From Serratia symbiotica (GTDB lineage Bacteria > Pseudomonadota > Gammaproteobacteria > Enterobacterales > Enterobacteriaceae), in assembly GCA_900380265.1 (NCBI GenBank), contig LR025083.1:868001-932000 (forward strand): a stretch of 64,000 nt of DNA, given 5' to 3'. This document shows positions 13,001 to 21,897 of the stretch, piece after piece. A program made the position numbers and the translations under genes. The notes beneath the pieces are model-generated. The model saw nothing but the letters and a program-made list of their open reading frames with translations, searched no databases and was not told the origin of the DNA. Numbering within the stretch: the stretch's first letter is position 1; every line of letters begins with the position of its first letter.

Positions 13001-13940
13001 CAGAACGATAGATCTCCTAACTGCACATATCAGTGCAGTGAGTTTATATCACTATGAAGAAAAATACCAGCTATTGTTTTCTTCAAACAGCTGGTTGCTG
13101 ATATCAAATATAGTATCAAACTGATCGTTCACCCGCTAACAGCCACTGGCGGTTCCATATTCGTTACAAGTAATTTACAAAAAAATCAAACTAGTATAGT
13201 GTGAAAGCACTGCTTTTGGTAACGGTGACTGCTGGTGTAGCTGTCATTGGATGCGGGACATCACTGATAGTGACCTGTACACTATCTCTATCAATTAATA
13301 CTGGGATAAGCAAGCCTGTGTTTTGTTAAAGTGGCGTGACGTGTATAATACGATATTTGATACTAAATAAAATTTATCCGACAAGAACCTTATCCTAGGG
13401 TTCTATACCTTAACTTTGGTGTATAGACAGCTTACTTTGGGTGAGGTTTATTGGTGGAATAGAGGAAGCGATGCTATTCGGGAAATAAAGGGCTGATGAT
13501 TTTAAATCTAAAAGATTAGCTTATTAGGCCTAACCAATTTGGAATATCGAAGAAAGGTAAAGGCGTAGAATCAGCCTGCCGTTTCCAAAATAAGTGCTCA
13601 ATAATGATGAAATATTGCATTGCCTTCCTTGTCTTTCTTGAAAAGCGTAGCCTGCTATCTAAGAAATAATATGGCGATAAACACACCTTAAAACATTTAT
13701 AGCAGCTTAGAGATAGTCTAAATGCAATTTTTGAATCATACAGGATATTACTACCAGTAGTGCTGCGGATGATTTTTATTTTTAGCATCCAGACGATTAT
13801 GCCCATCATTCTTCTAAAAAGAATGAATAAGCCTGCATAGCGAGCACGTAAGAAAGTAATACAGAACAGAGCATAATTGGTATAAGCATGACCTGCATCT
13901 CGGCGATTAGCATCTAGAGCCGATAACAACTAGGCGCTTT

Positions 13941-13968
13941 CCGACCTCGGTATTCGAGGTCGGTTTAT
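13941..13968 (+). terminator. Terminator-like hairpin
   Basis: A perfect 9-bp GC-rich stem (CCGACCTCG and CGAGGTCGG) with loop GTATT is followed by TTTAT. This has the form of a rho-independent terminator on the + strand, but the T run is short. The gene it once served is not identifiable; no recognisable coding remnant precedes it. Confidence 0.5.
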
Positions 13969-14376
13969 CGCTAGCTATAAATGCTATGAGGGTGAATTCT
14001 GTCACTATATTGATGCACTTTATGAGATTTATGTATATATGAGATAGTTGTAGCGTAAGTAGCTAAGCTTGAGATCTGATATTAGTATGGAATGTGTATT
14101 ACCAATACTAAAAACGAGATGTCTAAACTGAATAGTAATCTAGCTGATTGGTAAGTCGATGAAGAAGGAAAAGATGCTGGCAGTTAGGTTTCCTGGTTTT
14201 AGATTAGCATAATACCTATATCCTCTGCCGGGCTCCAACCTCGGCTTGTTTGCTGCCTCTCTGTAATATAGCTCTCTTGTAGAGCATGATAGTGTTAGGT
14301 GAATTAATCTGGTTGCAGATTACTGGTTGAGGGAGTGGCCGTGGTTCATTATTTTTAGTCGACGCACATGCTTGCG

Positions 14377-14412
14377 CACCTTGTTACTCTTTCAGTATAG
14401 AGTAACAAGGTG
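14377..14412. repeat. 14-bp perfect inverted repeat (hairpin)
   Basis: Arms CACCTTGTTACTCT (14377-14390) and AGAGTAACAAGGTG (14399-14412) pair without a mismatch around an 8-base loop. No T run follows on either strand, so it is not a classical terminator. It stands in eroded DNA with no gene nearby. It could be the symmetric core of a small mobile or REP-like element, or a relic terminator. Confidence 0.6.
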
Positions 14413-14652
14413 GTGAAACGCATCTCAAGAAAAGCGCAGTCACATACTTCCTACCCATTTAAGAAAGAGGGATCTTAGTGTAGCTATTCGGCTGAATAGC
14501 TTATTTGTAGAATCTTATTCTCACTTTTAGCACTGCAGCACTATATACATTCACTAGCAGACATTGTGGTTGATATGCTTAATATAACAGATAATTTGTC
14601 AGAAACCCTAATTCGTATTTCCTAAGTCTAGGCTACTGACTCTAGACCGGCT

Positions 14653-14675
14653 CGTTAGGTGCAGAGCACCTAACG
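14653..14675. repeat. 10-bp perfect hairpin
   Basis: CGTTAGGTGC and GCACCTAACG flank a 3-base loop (AGA). A few T residues follow on the + strand (GGGTTTCTG), so it may be a decayed terminator. No coding neighbour was recognised. Confidence 0.5.
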
Positions 14676-16905
14676 GTAGGGTTTCTGAGCTACTCGTAGG
14701 CACCTTGCGCTGGCAGTCCATCGGTTAGGATGAGGTCGGTAGCTGCTGATGCTGTAGCTTTAGTAAGGAGATATGCTGAAAAATCAGCCTAACTATGTCG
14801 ATGATCTAAGCTAGGCATAGATAAATATTAAATCATATTGCAGCCACAAAGTGTCAAACTATTAAGCATGTTGCTACATAGATTATTAAGAGAGGCTGTT
14901 AATACTTTTTTTAAAGTTAGCGAACCAGCAAGTATTTGATCAGGTAATTCGATATTCCATTTTATGATTATAAAAGTTCGATATCCATTACCACAATTTA
15001 GACGATCATAAGGAGCATCTATATTAGTTAATCTTATCATCGCCAAAGACATTAAGAAACATTATGCTCGGGTTCCATATCCATGCAGAAAATAACCTCA
15101 ATCCGATATTCAGTGTTTCAGTATGAATGGGGAACTCTTGCTGGCCTAGTAGAAAGGAATTATTAAAACCAAATGGTTTGTCTGAGTTGAACAGAACCTA
15201 AGAAACTTTTCAGAGATCTTCCATTCCTAAGTAAACAACGAATAGTAATAGAAAAACCACCTGTTTTTTTAACGCACGACGTGTATATTCGTGGAGGATA
15301 GCTGATTGCTTTCCAGTAATTTCATGACATATAATTATACCTTAAACTTTTTATTTTTAGCCTTATTTGTTCAGTTCGCTTACTTATTGTTGCAAGTGCT
15401 GGAGTGTTCTTAAAGGTTAATAACCCTTCTAAGGTTTAGCCTGAAGGTCTGAACAATACCGTTGAAAGAGGCTCCAGACCGATTGTGCGCTGGTTTGTAA
15501 CTGGTATTATGTAGGGTATAAGTGACTTTAAAAAATCAAATTTCCCATAAATACGTTATAAATAAATCACTTGCGTGGTTTATCCGAATTATCGATTAGC
15601 AGAATTGATGTTAGCTGTTCTGGGTTAGGCACTAACATAGGCCTCCTATATTTTATTTTGCATAAGTGTAGAAAATGGTGCGAGGTATGTGGTAATATCA
15701 GTGATTTTAGTAATATTAGCAGTCTGCCAAGACTATGCCGCAGCATGGAAGAGTATCAATAATCACGGTGTTTCACTATTTTTATTATTGAAACATGATT
15801 AGGATCTGACTAATAGCATTAGATGCTAGCTTTATACTAAGAGATCAGTCAAAAGTATCGTAAAGTTCGATAGAGTTAAGAGATCTATCTATCAACAGAT
15901 AGAGCCTATTTTCTATGCTTAGAGAGATACAGTTAGGATAAATCATAATTTCACCCATCTTGCAATGAGCTTGAGTTTTTTAAGCCATTTTAGCTAACAG
16001 AAGAGAGGATTAATATGCTAATTTATTCTCCTGCTTTCCTGAGATCGTAGATGTACTCCTTTTTTATCACGTTAATAGCCAATTCATCAAATCACTAGCA
16101 ACTTGGTATTGCTGACAGGATACACAACGTTAGACCTAGATTATTTGACTTTGGTTTGCTGTAGCTAAGAATTAAATTTTGTATACCATATTATCAATAT
16201 ATGGTTGTTAAAGCCTTAACACCAGCTCTTTTTCCAGAATTGTTTATTATTTTGAATTTTCAATATACCCGAAACTTTTGCCAAAACAGTCCAATTAGAG
16301 CGCACGAACCTGATGGAACTAAAGAATAACGAAAATAGAATCTGTCGCTATATTCCTAGGTTGCTGATAGGAATGACGGGATTCACATGATTAAAAAAGC
16401 TCTTTTAAGGCAGTAAGTAATTTTATTTTTGGCAGGCAGATAGACATCTTATAGGCATATAGCATGCCTGCTAAAAAGTGAATTTTTAATTAGAAAGTAA
16501 TGCCAATGAGAGGTGAGCAAATCTAATTGACAGCAATAATTAATAAGGTAATTCATAGGTGAGTAGAAAGGTATTGTTAATAAAAATAAATCGTATTGAG
16601 TGTTAAAGTTTAGCGTTACTTACAGGCGGCAGCCGCTGGGTATCTTATTTTAGACTCGAAGTCCTCGCTAAATAACACTCAATATTATTCAGTGTAAGAG
16701 AGGTTCCAGTGGGGGGTAGAAAGCGTACTATCGAGTAGAACATTCTTTGATATTACTGACAAAGGTAATAAAGCGCTCAATAAAGCTTATTGCATTTTAA
16801 ATCAACATTCGTAGAGGTGATCTAATCCAATGTATTTCGCAATCAGTAAAGCATAAATCTTATGCTTGTCTTGTCTAGTAATCTTTCAGCCTATAAGTAC
16901 CCCTT

Positions 16906-16936
16906 GCTCTGTTACTGATACAGAGCTAGGTTTTTT
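16906..16936 (+). terminator. Rho-independent terminator
   Basis: Stem GCTCTGT (16906-16912) and ACAGAGC (16920-16926) with a 7-base loop is followed four bases later by six T residues. This has the canonical layout for the + strand. The upstream gene has decayed beyond recognition, so it is an orphan terminator. Confidence 0.6.
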
Positions 16937-17755
16937 GTTTAGATTCACATCTTGTAAAATCGCCAATTTATTTTTAATAAAAAAGATCTGTGGAAATAGT
17001 GACCATCGCCTGTCCGTTAGTTGATTCAGATCGGTTTTATTCATTCTTTTAGGATGCACTCAAAATGACTGAAGTTGCCATCATGACGTTTTTTGTCAAC
17101 TTGATGTTGAATATTTAGTATGGACACAATACAGGTTAGCCGAGAGTCTCGAAGACTATTGAAAATACAACGCTTCTTATTAACCGATTTCCCGATGCTA
17201 TCTTATATTTCCATTTTTTAGTTCGGTAGTGTTTCAGGATTCTTATGAAATTTATCTGTATTCCGATTTTAGCGTGTTTCCTGTATCCAAATAGGTTATA
17301 ACGATGGATATCTAGTTGGTAGCTTTGAGTCGAGTATTCAATTGATTGTTTGTTATCTTAAGGTAATCCTGACTAGGGAATTGCCCTAGCAGCCAACATT
17401 CTGTGTGAATGGTCTTCAGTATGCATTTTGCATCAGTAAAAAACAGACATGATTTGTTAATTAGATGTGTATTGACGATAGCAGTTTGCTTTTGTATCCC
17501 AGTAGGTCGCATGATTTTCTAGATCATGCTGATGAGGTTACCGATGGGGTAAGGCTATAGGATGCATTAGTATTGAGTTTGCGCGGATAGGGAGCGATCT
17601 AGGGGAGATGATAGCGACGATATATTAGCATTGTGATCTTTTTTGCCAAAAATGTTCTTTATTAACAAATTAGGCAGTATTGATCGTGGCGAATTGAGTG
17701 AATATTCCGTAAGCTATGCGCCTTTTCGCGTTTTGAATGTTGTGAGGCAGGTTAT

Positions 17756-18235
17756 ATGGATTCACTCGTTGTTCCTGATTTAGCGCTGTTGCGGCGCTGG
17801 CTGGATCAAACAGGCATTTCTTTTTTTGAGTGCAATTCCTGTCAGGCTCTGCACTTGCCGCACATGCAAAACTTTGACGGTGTATTCGATGCTAAAGTTG
17901 ATCTCGTAGATAACGTTATTCTCTTTTCAGCATTAGCTGAGGTCAAACCGACTACGCTGATTCCGCTGGTAGCGAACCTAAGCTTAATTAATGCCAGTTC
18001 ACTGACTGTTAAGGCGTTTGTCGATATTCAGGATGATAATTTGCCGAAGTTGATTGTTTGCCAATCACTGAGCATCGCTGCGGGAGTGACGATGGAGCAG
18101 TTCACCCACTTTATAGGACAGAGCGAAGAACAAATTTCAATGGTGATTTTAGAGGCACGGGAGAACGATCTGCTGTATTCCCGGGACGAAGAAGAAAGCT
18201 CATTGGGGGTAGGATCTCAGTTAGTACTTCATTGA
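17756..18235 (+). CDS. ybjN: YbjN family protein
   Basis: The 159-residue product matches E. coli YbjN (158 residues) along nearly all its length: MDSLVVPDLALLRRWLD at the start, FFECNSCQALHLPHMQNFDG near residues 23-42, INASSLTVKAFVDIQDDNLP around 82-101, and QSEEQISMVILEA near 125-137. The fold resembles type III secretion chaperones. In E. coli the protein is linked to motility, stress and regulatory phenotypes and its molecular role is unsettled. The start has a GAGGCAGG ribosome-binding region before the ATG. The gene lies upstream of and divergent from the art operon, as part of the normal enterobacterial order, although the pot genes and rlmC that usually stand between are gone. The C-terminal tail after residue 140 diverges from E. 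coli. Confidence 0.95.
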   Translation: MDSLVVPDLALLRRWLDQTGISFFECNSCQALHLPHMQNFDGVFDAKVDLVDNVILFSALAEVKPTTLIPLVANLSLINASSLTVKAFVDIQDDNLPKLIVCQSLSIAAGVTMEQFTHFIGQSEEQISMVILEARENDLLYSRDEEESSLGVGSQLVLH

Positions 18236-18921
18236 CTCCATCATACATCTATCCAATATGCTAGTTTTGAAAGAGAAGCACAATACGGCTGACTCTTTCA
18301 CTAAATTTGATTAGTAGATAACAGATCTTATGAATGTATTATTATAGGAAGCGCTTGTCGTTGATGGATTTAGAGGTGCGATTGGACTAGGTAGCGTCTA
18401 GCGCTTGCTTAAATTTAGCTTAGAATGCCTAATTGTCTGTTTGAGGGTTTATAGTTAACTCGATCTTGGAAAGATCGGGAATTGTTTGTATTTCTCTACT
18501 CCAGTCAGATAAAGCTTCTAACTAATCCCTTTCTCGTGAATAGTTAATACGGCATCGCCTCTGCTTGTTGGCTCAGCTCAATGCTGTGACGTTATCACAC
18601 CTATGTAGGCAATAATCTTAATCTCTGTGCCTCGTTGATTTTTGATAGTGCGTTCTCTGTGTTGGACTTTTTACTTTCAAAATACGTTAGTAAGTTAGTA
18701 TAGTACGGCTATGCGAAGTAAGCCGTGTTGGCTGCGCTCTACAGTGAAGTTGATTCCGGAGATTAGCATGTCGTCTTTTTTTTGAGTTTAGCACTATGGT
18801 GAGCATGTTGAACAACTGATTGCCACAAGTGCAATTCTAATAGCGATAAGATGTAGTTGAGTATCATGTATCGTCAATCAATAACATCCCCCCTAATTCA
18901 GTAGGGCTATGAGATAAGCGC
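18236..18921. other. Eroded gap between ybjN and artM
   Basis: In E. coli this position holds potFGHI, ybjO and rlmC (several kb). Only about 0.7 kb remains and no translation matches those genes convincingly, so a large deletion is inferred. No convincing terminator for artM was found; CCCTA and TAGGG near 18890-18905 can form only a weak 5-bp stem. Confidence 0.4.
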
Positions 18922-19590
18922 TTAGTAGTGGCGTTCAAACATCAGAGCTCGGTGCTCAATCAAGCGCATTAGGAGTGTAAAAACACCATTAACGCATAGG
19001 TAGACTAGCCCTGCGGTGGCAAAAACCTTCACATCGTACGTGCGGCCGTAAATCAATTGACTGTAACCCATCACTTCCATCAGCGTAATGGTGTAAGCCA
19101 GAGAGGTGCTTTTAAACACCATCACAATTTCATTAGAATATGAAGATAGTGCGCGCTTAAAAGCGAATGGAAGCATAATATAGAGTGTTTGTTGATGTGA
19201 CATCCCTAATGCTTCGCAAGACTGCCATTGACCACTAGGAATTGCCCGTATTGCACCATAGAAAAGTTGGCTGGTATAGGCCGCGCTGTTTAATGCCAGT
19301 GCAATCATGGCGCATAGCCATGGTTGAGATAGCAGGTTCCAAAGCCAGGGATATGTGCGTATCGTAGGAAACTGCCCTGGGCCATAGTAGATTAAGAATA
19401 TCTGTACTAGTAACGGCGTACCTGTAAACAGCGTGATGTATATTTTTACTAGTGGTGTTAAAAGTGGGGGGGTTAGCGTTAGTATGACCGTTAGAAGTAG
19501 CGATAGAACCAGCGCCACGGTAAGTGCAGAAAACGTCAGAGTTAGGCTGCTGTGTAGACCTTTTATGATATGAGGCACGTAATCAAGCAT
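18922..19590 (-). CDS. artM: Arginine ABC transporter permease ArtM
   Basis: The 222-residue inner-membrane permease has the same length as E. coli ArtM. It carries the segment YITLFTGTPLLVQIFLIYYG (residues 51-70) and the cytoplasmic EAA loop at about 120-143 (GQWQSCEALGMSHQQTLYIM) that docks onto the ATPase ArtP. The C-terminal half includes VFKSTSLAYTITLMEVMGYS. It pairs with ArtQ to form the membrane channel for L-arginine. Its ATG overlaps the artQ stop by one base (TGATG), so the two are translationally coupled. It is the last gene of the artP-artJ-artQ-artM operon. No lesion is seen. Confidence 0.97.
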   Translation of the reverse strand: MLDYVPHIIKGLHSSLTLTFSALTVALVLSLLLTVILTLTPPLLTPLVKIYITLFTGTPLLVQIFLIYYGPGQFPTIRTYPWLWNLLSQPWLCAMIALALNSAAYTSQLFYGAIRAIPSGQWQSCEALGMSHQQTLYIMLPFAFKRALSSYSNEIVMVFKSTSLAYTITLMEVMGYSQLIYGRTYDVKVFATAGLVYLCVNGVFTLLMRLIEHRALMFERHY

Positions 19591-20306
19591 CAGATTACGA
19601 ACCGTTCAAACCGCGTGGTATGTAGCTCGATGCGTTTAATCATGTATTGGCTTAGCAGAGTCAGGAACAGATAAATTCCCGCTGCAATCATATACCAAGT
19701 AAAGGGCTCCTGGGTACGGACCGCAATAGTCTTTGTCTGCAACATCAGATCATTTACGCTAATTAATGAAACTAGTGCGGTATCTTTCAACAGTACTAGC
19801 CATTGGTTGCCAAGGCCAGGCATTGCATGGCGCCACATTTGAGGTATAATTAAGTGGAAGAATATTGCTATATGACTAATGCCTAACGCGTGCCCGGACT
19901 CCCACTGCCCCTCTGCCACAACTTTGAGGGCTCCGCGTAGTGTCTGGGACGCGTAAGCGGAATAAAGTAGAGCTAGGGTAATCACACCACAAAAGAATGG
20001 GCTAATTTCAAGTGTGTCAATAGTTAGTTTGATCGGTAATTGGCACAGACCTAAATTAAGGATAAAACCATCCGATAGTATCAGAAGTAACTGAGACGAA
20101 CCAAAATAAATCAGAAATAGGAGCAGAATTTCTGGGAGACCACGTAACAAGGTCATCCAAATGGTACTAAACCAACTAACCAGCTTCCAGCTGGAGGATT
20201 CTCCAATGGTAAATAGTATTGCCAGAATAAGCCCGAGGAGAAGCGAAAAAAAAGCAAGGCTAATGGTCATTGTAGTGGCATTTATTAGGCTGTGAATATA
20301 ATTCAT
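19590..20306 (-). CDS. artQ: Arginine ABC transporter permease ArtQ
   Basis: The 238-residue permease has the same length as E. coli ArtQ. Diagnostic stretches are [20 protein letters not shown] (residues 54-73), the EAA loop at 133-156 ([18 protein letters not shown]), and [20 protein letters not shown]. About five hydrophobic segments are visible. The ATG at 20304-20306 follows the artJ stop by nine bases. A GGAG stretch lies directly against the start with no spacer, so translation probably depends on coupling to artJ. It works with ArtM, ArtP and the periplasmic binding protein. Confidence 0.97.
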   Translation of the reverse strand: MNYIHSLINATTMTISLAFFSLLLGLILAILFTIGESSSWKLVSWFSTIWMTLLRGLPEILLLFLIYFGSSQLLLILSDGFILNLGLCQLPIKLTIDTLEISPFFCGVITLALLYSAYASQTLRGALKVVAEGQWESGHALGISHIAIFFHLIIPQMWRHAMPGLGNQWLVLLKDTALVSLISVNDLMLQTKTIAVRTQEPFTWYMIAAGIYLFLTLLSQYMIKRIELHTTRFERFVI

Positions 20307-20315
20307 CTCCGCAGA

Positions 20316-21047
20316 TCACTTCTCAAACCATTTTTTGTAAAGGATTTCATAGGTGCCATCCTGTTTGCACTTTTCAAGTGCGGCGTTGAATTTGCTTTGT
20401 AACTCGGTATTTGTCTGACTTAGCGCAATACCTAAGCCGCTCCCAAAATAGTCTTTATCAGTAACTTTATTTTCTACCGTTGCCAGTTCTTTGTTATGAA
20501 TTAACCATTCGTTCACCACTGCTGTATCACCGAATACGGTGTCCACACGGCCATTTTTCAGATCCAGCATAGCATTCTGGTAGTTGTCGTAGGGTATAGT
20601 GGTGATTTCTGGGTGTTTGTCGGCAAGATATTTCTGATGCGTGGTGCCATTTTGTACGCCCACTTTTTTCCCTTTAAGAGCTGAAGCATCGGCTACGCTA
20701 TTTTTTAAGGCGATAAAGAGCGCTGAATTGCTAAAGTAAGGGTTGCTGAACAGCACTTGCTTTTTACGATCTGGTGTAATGTCCAGACCGGCTATAACTG
20801 CATCAAAGCGCTTAAACTTTAGTCCTGGGATTAGCATATCGAATGCTTGATTAGTGAAAATGCATTTTGCCTGCATCTCATAACATAGTGTGTTGGCCAC
20901 ATCAATATCAACACCCTGTATCGTGTTGTTATCGTCAATAAATTCAAATGGAGGATACGAAGCGTCGGTCGCGAAACGAATAGTTTCAACTGCGGATGCG
21001 GAAACGCTAATGCCTGCTAAAACGCTGGCGATTAGGTACTTTTTCAT
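20316..21047 (-). CDS. artJ: Periplasmic arginine-binding protein (ArtJ/ArtI type)
   Basis: This is a periplasmic solute-binding protein of the basic amino acid family that delivers L-arginine to ArtQM-ArtP. I place the start at ATG 21045-21047, with GGAGT eight bases upstream; an in-frame TTG 12 bases earlier is less likely. The product has 243 residues. The signal peptide is MKKYLIASVLAGISVSASA, with cleavage expected after residue 19. Ligand-pocket motifs are FATDASYPPFEF, AVIAGLDITPDRKKQV, GVQNGTTHQKYL and VFGDTAVVNEWL. The CYEMQAKC pair matches the disulfide pair of the family, and one further cysteine lies near the C-terminus (LEKCKQDG). It resembles E. coli ArtJ slightly more than ArtI by eye; the choice between the two symbols is not firm. 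Only one binding-protein gene is present, where E. coli has two. Confidence 0.94.
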   Translation of the reverse strand: MKKYLIASVLAGISVSASAVETIRFATDASYPPFEFIDDNNTIQGVDIDVANTLCYEMQAKCIFTNQAFDMLIPGLKFKRFDAVIAGLDITPDRKKQVLFSNPYFSNSALFIALKNSVADASALKGKKVGVQNGTTHQKYLADKHPEITTIPYDNYQNAMLDLKNGRVDTVFGDTAVVNEWLIHNKELATVENKVTDKDYFGSGLGIALSQTNTELQSKFNAALEKCKQDGTYEILYKKWFEK

Positions 21048-21079
21048 CGTAAACTCCAAACAGAGAGAAGATTAAATTA

Positions 21080-21808
21080 TTAGTGTGATAAATAGTTAGA
21101 AAACTCTGTAGTGCTTGGCCGAGTAAAGAGGGTTTTCCCACCCTGTTCCACAACATGGCCATTTTCCATATATACTACATGGCTAGCAATCTTACGTGCT
21201 ACCTCCATCTCATGAGTAACGATAACCTGAGTTATGCCAGTCTGAGCCAGCTCTTGAATAATACATATTATCTGGGCTTTAATCTCTGGATCTAATGCTG
21301 CAGTTGGCTCATCAAATAGCAGCACTTGTGGCTCCATCATTAACGCCCTGGCGATTGCCACGCGCTGTTGTTGGCCGCCGGATAAGTGAAGTGGAAAGCG
21401 ATCGGAAACATTAGTTAGACGTAGACGCTGCAACAGCCTATTTGCTCGTTCTATCGCCGTGTCTTTTTTTAGTCGCAGCACGAGGCAGGGTGCTTCAATT
21501 AAATTTTGAATTACTGTAAGGTGAGGCCATAGGTTGTATTGTTGGAATACCATGCCAACGTTCTGCCGTAGCTCACGGATGGATTTTTTACTTGGTATCT
21601 GCATAAAGTCAAAGTGATGACCAGCGATCTTTAACTGACCAGAACGCGGTATTTCCAATAGGTTAAATACTCGTAATAGTGAGCTTTTGCCAGCACCACT
21701 TGGGCCAAGTAGGACTAACGTTTCCGCAGTTGAATAATTCAGCGTAATGTTAAATAGTACCTGATGAGTACCGTAATAACAGTTTATGGCGTTTAGTTGA
21801 ATGCTCAT
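21080..21808 (-). CDS. artP: Arginine ABC transporter ATPase ArtP
   Basis: The 242-residue ATPase has the same length as E. coli ArtP and is nearly co-linear. Walker A is GPSGAGKS at 35-42, the Q-loop is at 89-90, the signature LSGGQ is at 142-146, Walker B is VLLFDE at 162-167, and the switch histidine is in VTHE at 199. All catalytic residues are intact. It is the first gene of the operon; artJ begins 32 bases after its stop. The ATG at 21806-21808 has no strong ribosome-binding site. Transcription probably starts from the promoter at 21852-21897. Confidence 0.97.
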   Translation of the reverse strand: MSIQLNAINCYYGTHQVLFNITLNYSTAETLVLLGPSGAGKSSLLRVFNLLEIPRSGQLKIAGHHFDFMQIPSKKSIRELRQNVGMVFQQYNLWPHLTVIQNLIEAPCLVLRLKKDTAIERANRLLQRLRLTNVSDRFPLHLSGGQQQRVAIARALMMEPQVLLFDEPTAALDPEIKAQIICIIQELAQTGITQVIVTHEMEVARKIASHVVYMENGHVVEQGGKTLFTRPSTTEFSNYLSH

Positions 21809-21851
21809 ACATAAAAATCGACTTTACATTGATTTAAATCGTAACTCTAAA

Positions 21852-21897
21852 GGAATAGTTATGCAATATATATGCGTTAGGATATCTGTCTTGTCAA
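21852..21897 (-). promoter_or_regulatory. Probable artP promoter with ArgR-like box
   Basis: On the minus strand a perfect TTGACA (21892-21897) stands upstream of an AT run (CATATATAT) suited to a -10 element, at about 17-19 bases. Next to it, 21852-21865 reads TGCATAACTATTCC, matching the ArgR half-site palindrome TGAATnnnnATTCA at all but two fixed positions (C for A at the third, C for A at the last). In E. coli artP and artJ are repressed by ArgR with arginine; that is known. The site here is inferred from resemblance only. A second box at the usual 21-bp distance is not convincing. Confidence 0.45.

Larger units (their letters stand above)
10063..17755. other. 7.7 kb of eroded DNA without a recognised gene
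   Basis: Stops occur in all frames throughout. The purN-purM genes that often precede ppk were looked for, and only doubtful traces were seen near 10300-10700. The rimK/nfsA neighbours that often precede ybjN were not recognised. The longest open stretch is minus strand 13516-13929 (137 codons), with no recognisable family. Structured elements within are listed separately: hairpins at 13941, 14377 and 14653, and a terminator at 16906. Because ppk and ybjN are far apart in E. coli, an ancestral rearrangement border probably lies inside this stretch. Confidence 0.4.

Noticed and set aside
13516-13929. Minus-strand open frame of 137 codons
   Set aside because: It is the longest open stretch in its region, but it shows no family signature, no ribosome-binding site of note, and an odd composition rich in R, C and Y. 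Probably chance.
21048-21059. Upstream TTG start for artJ
   Set aside because: The ATG at 21045-21047 has a better-spaced GGAGT and gives the normal signal peptide.
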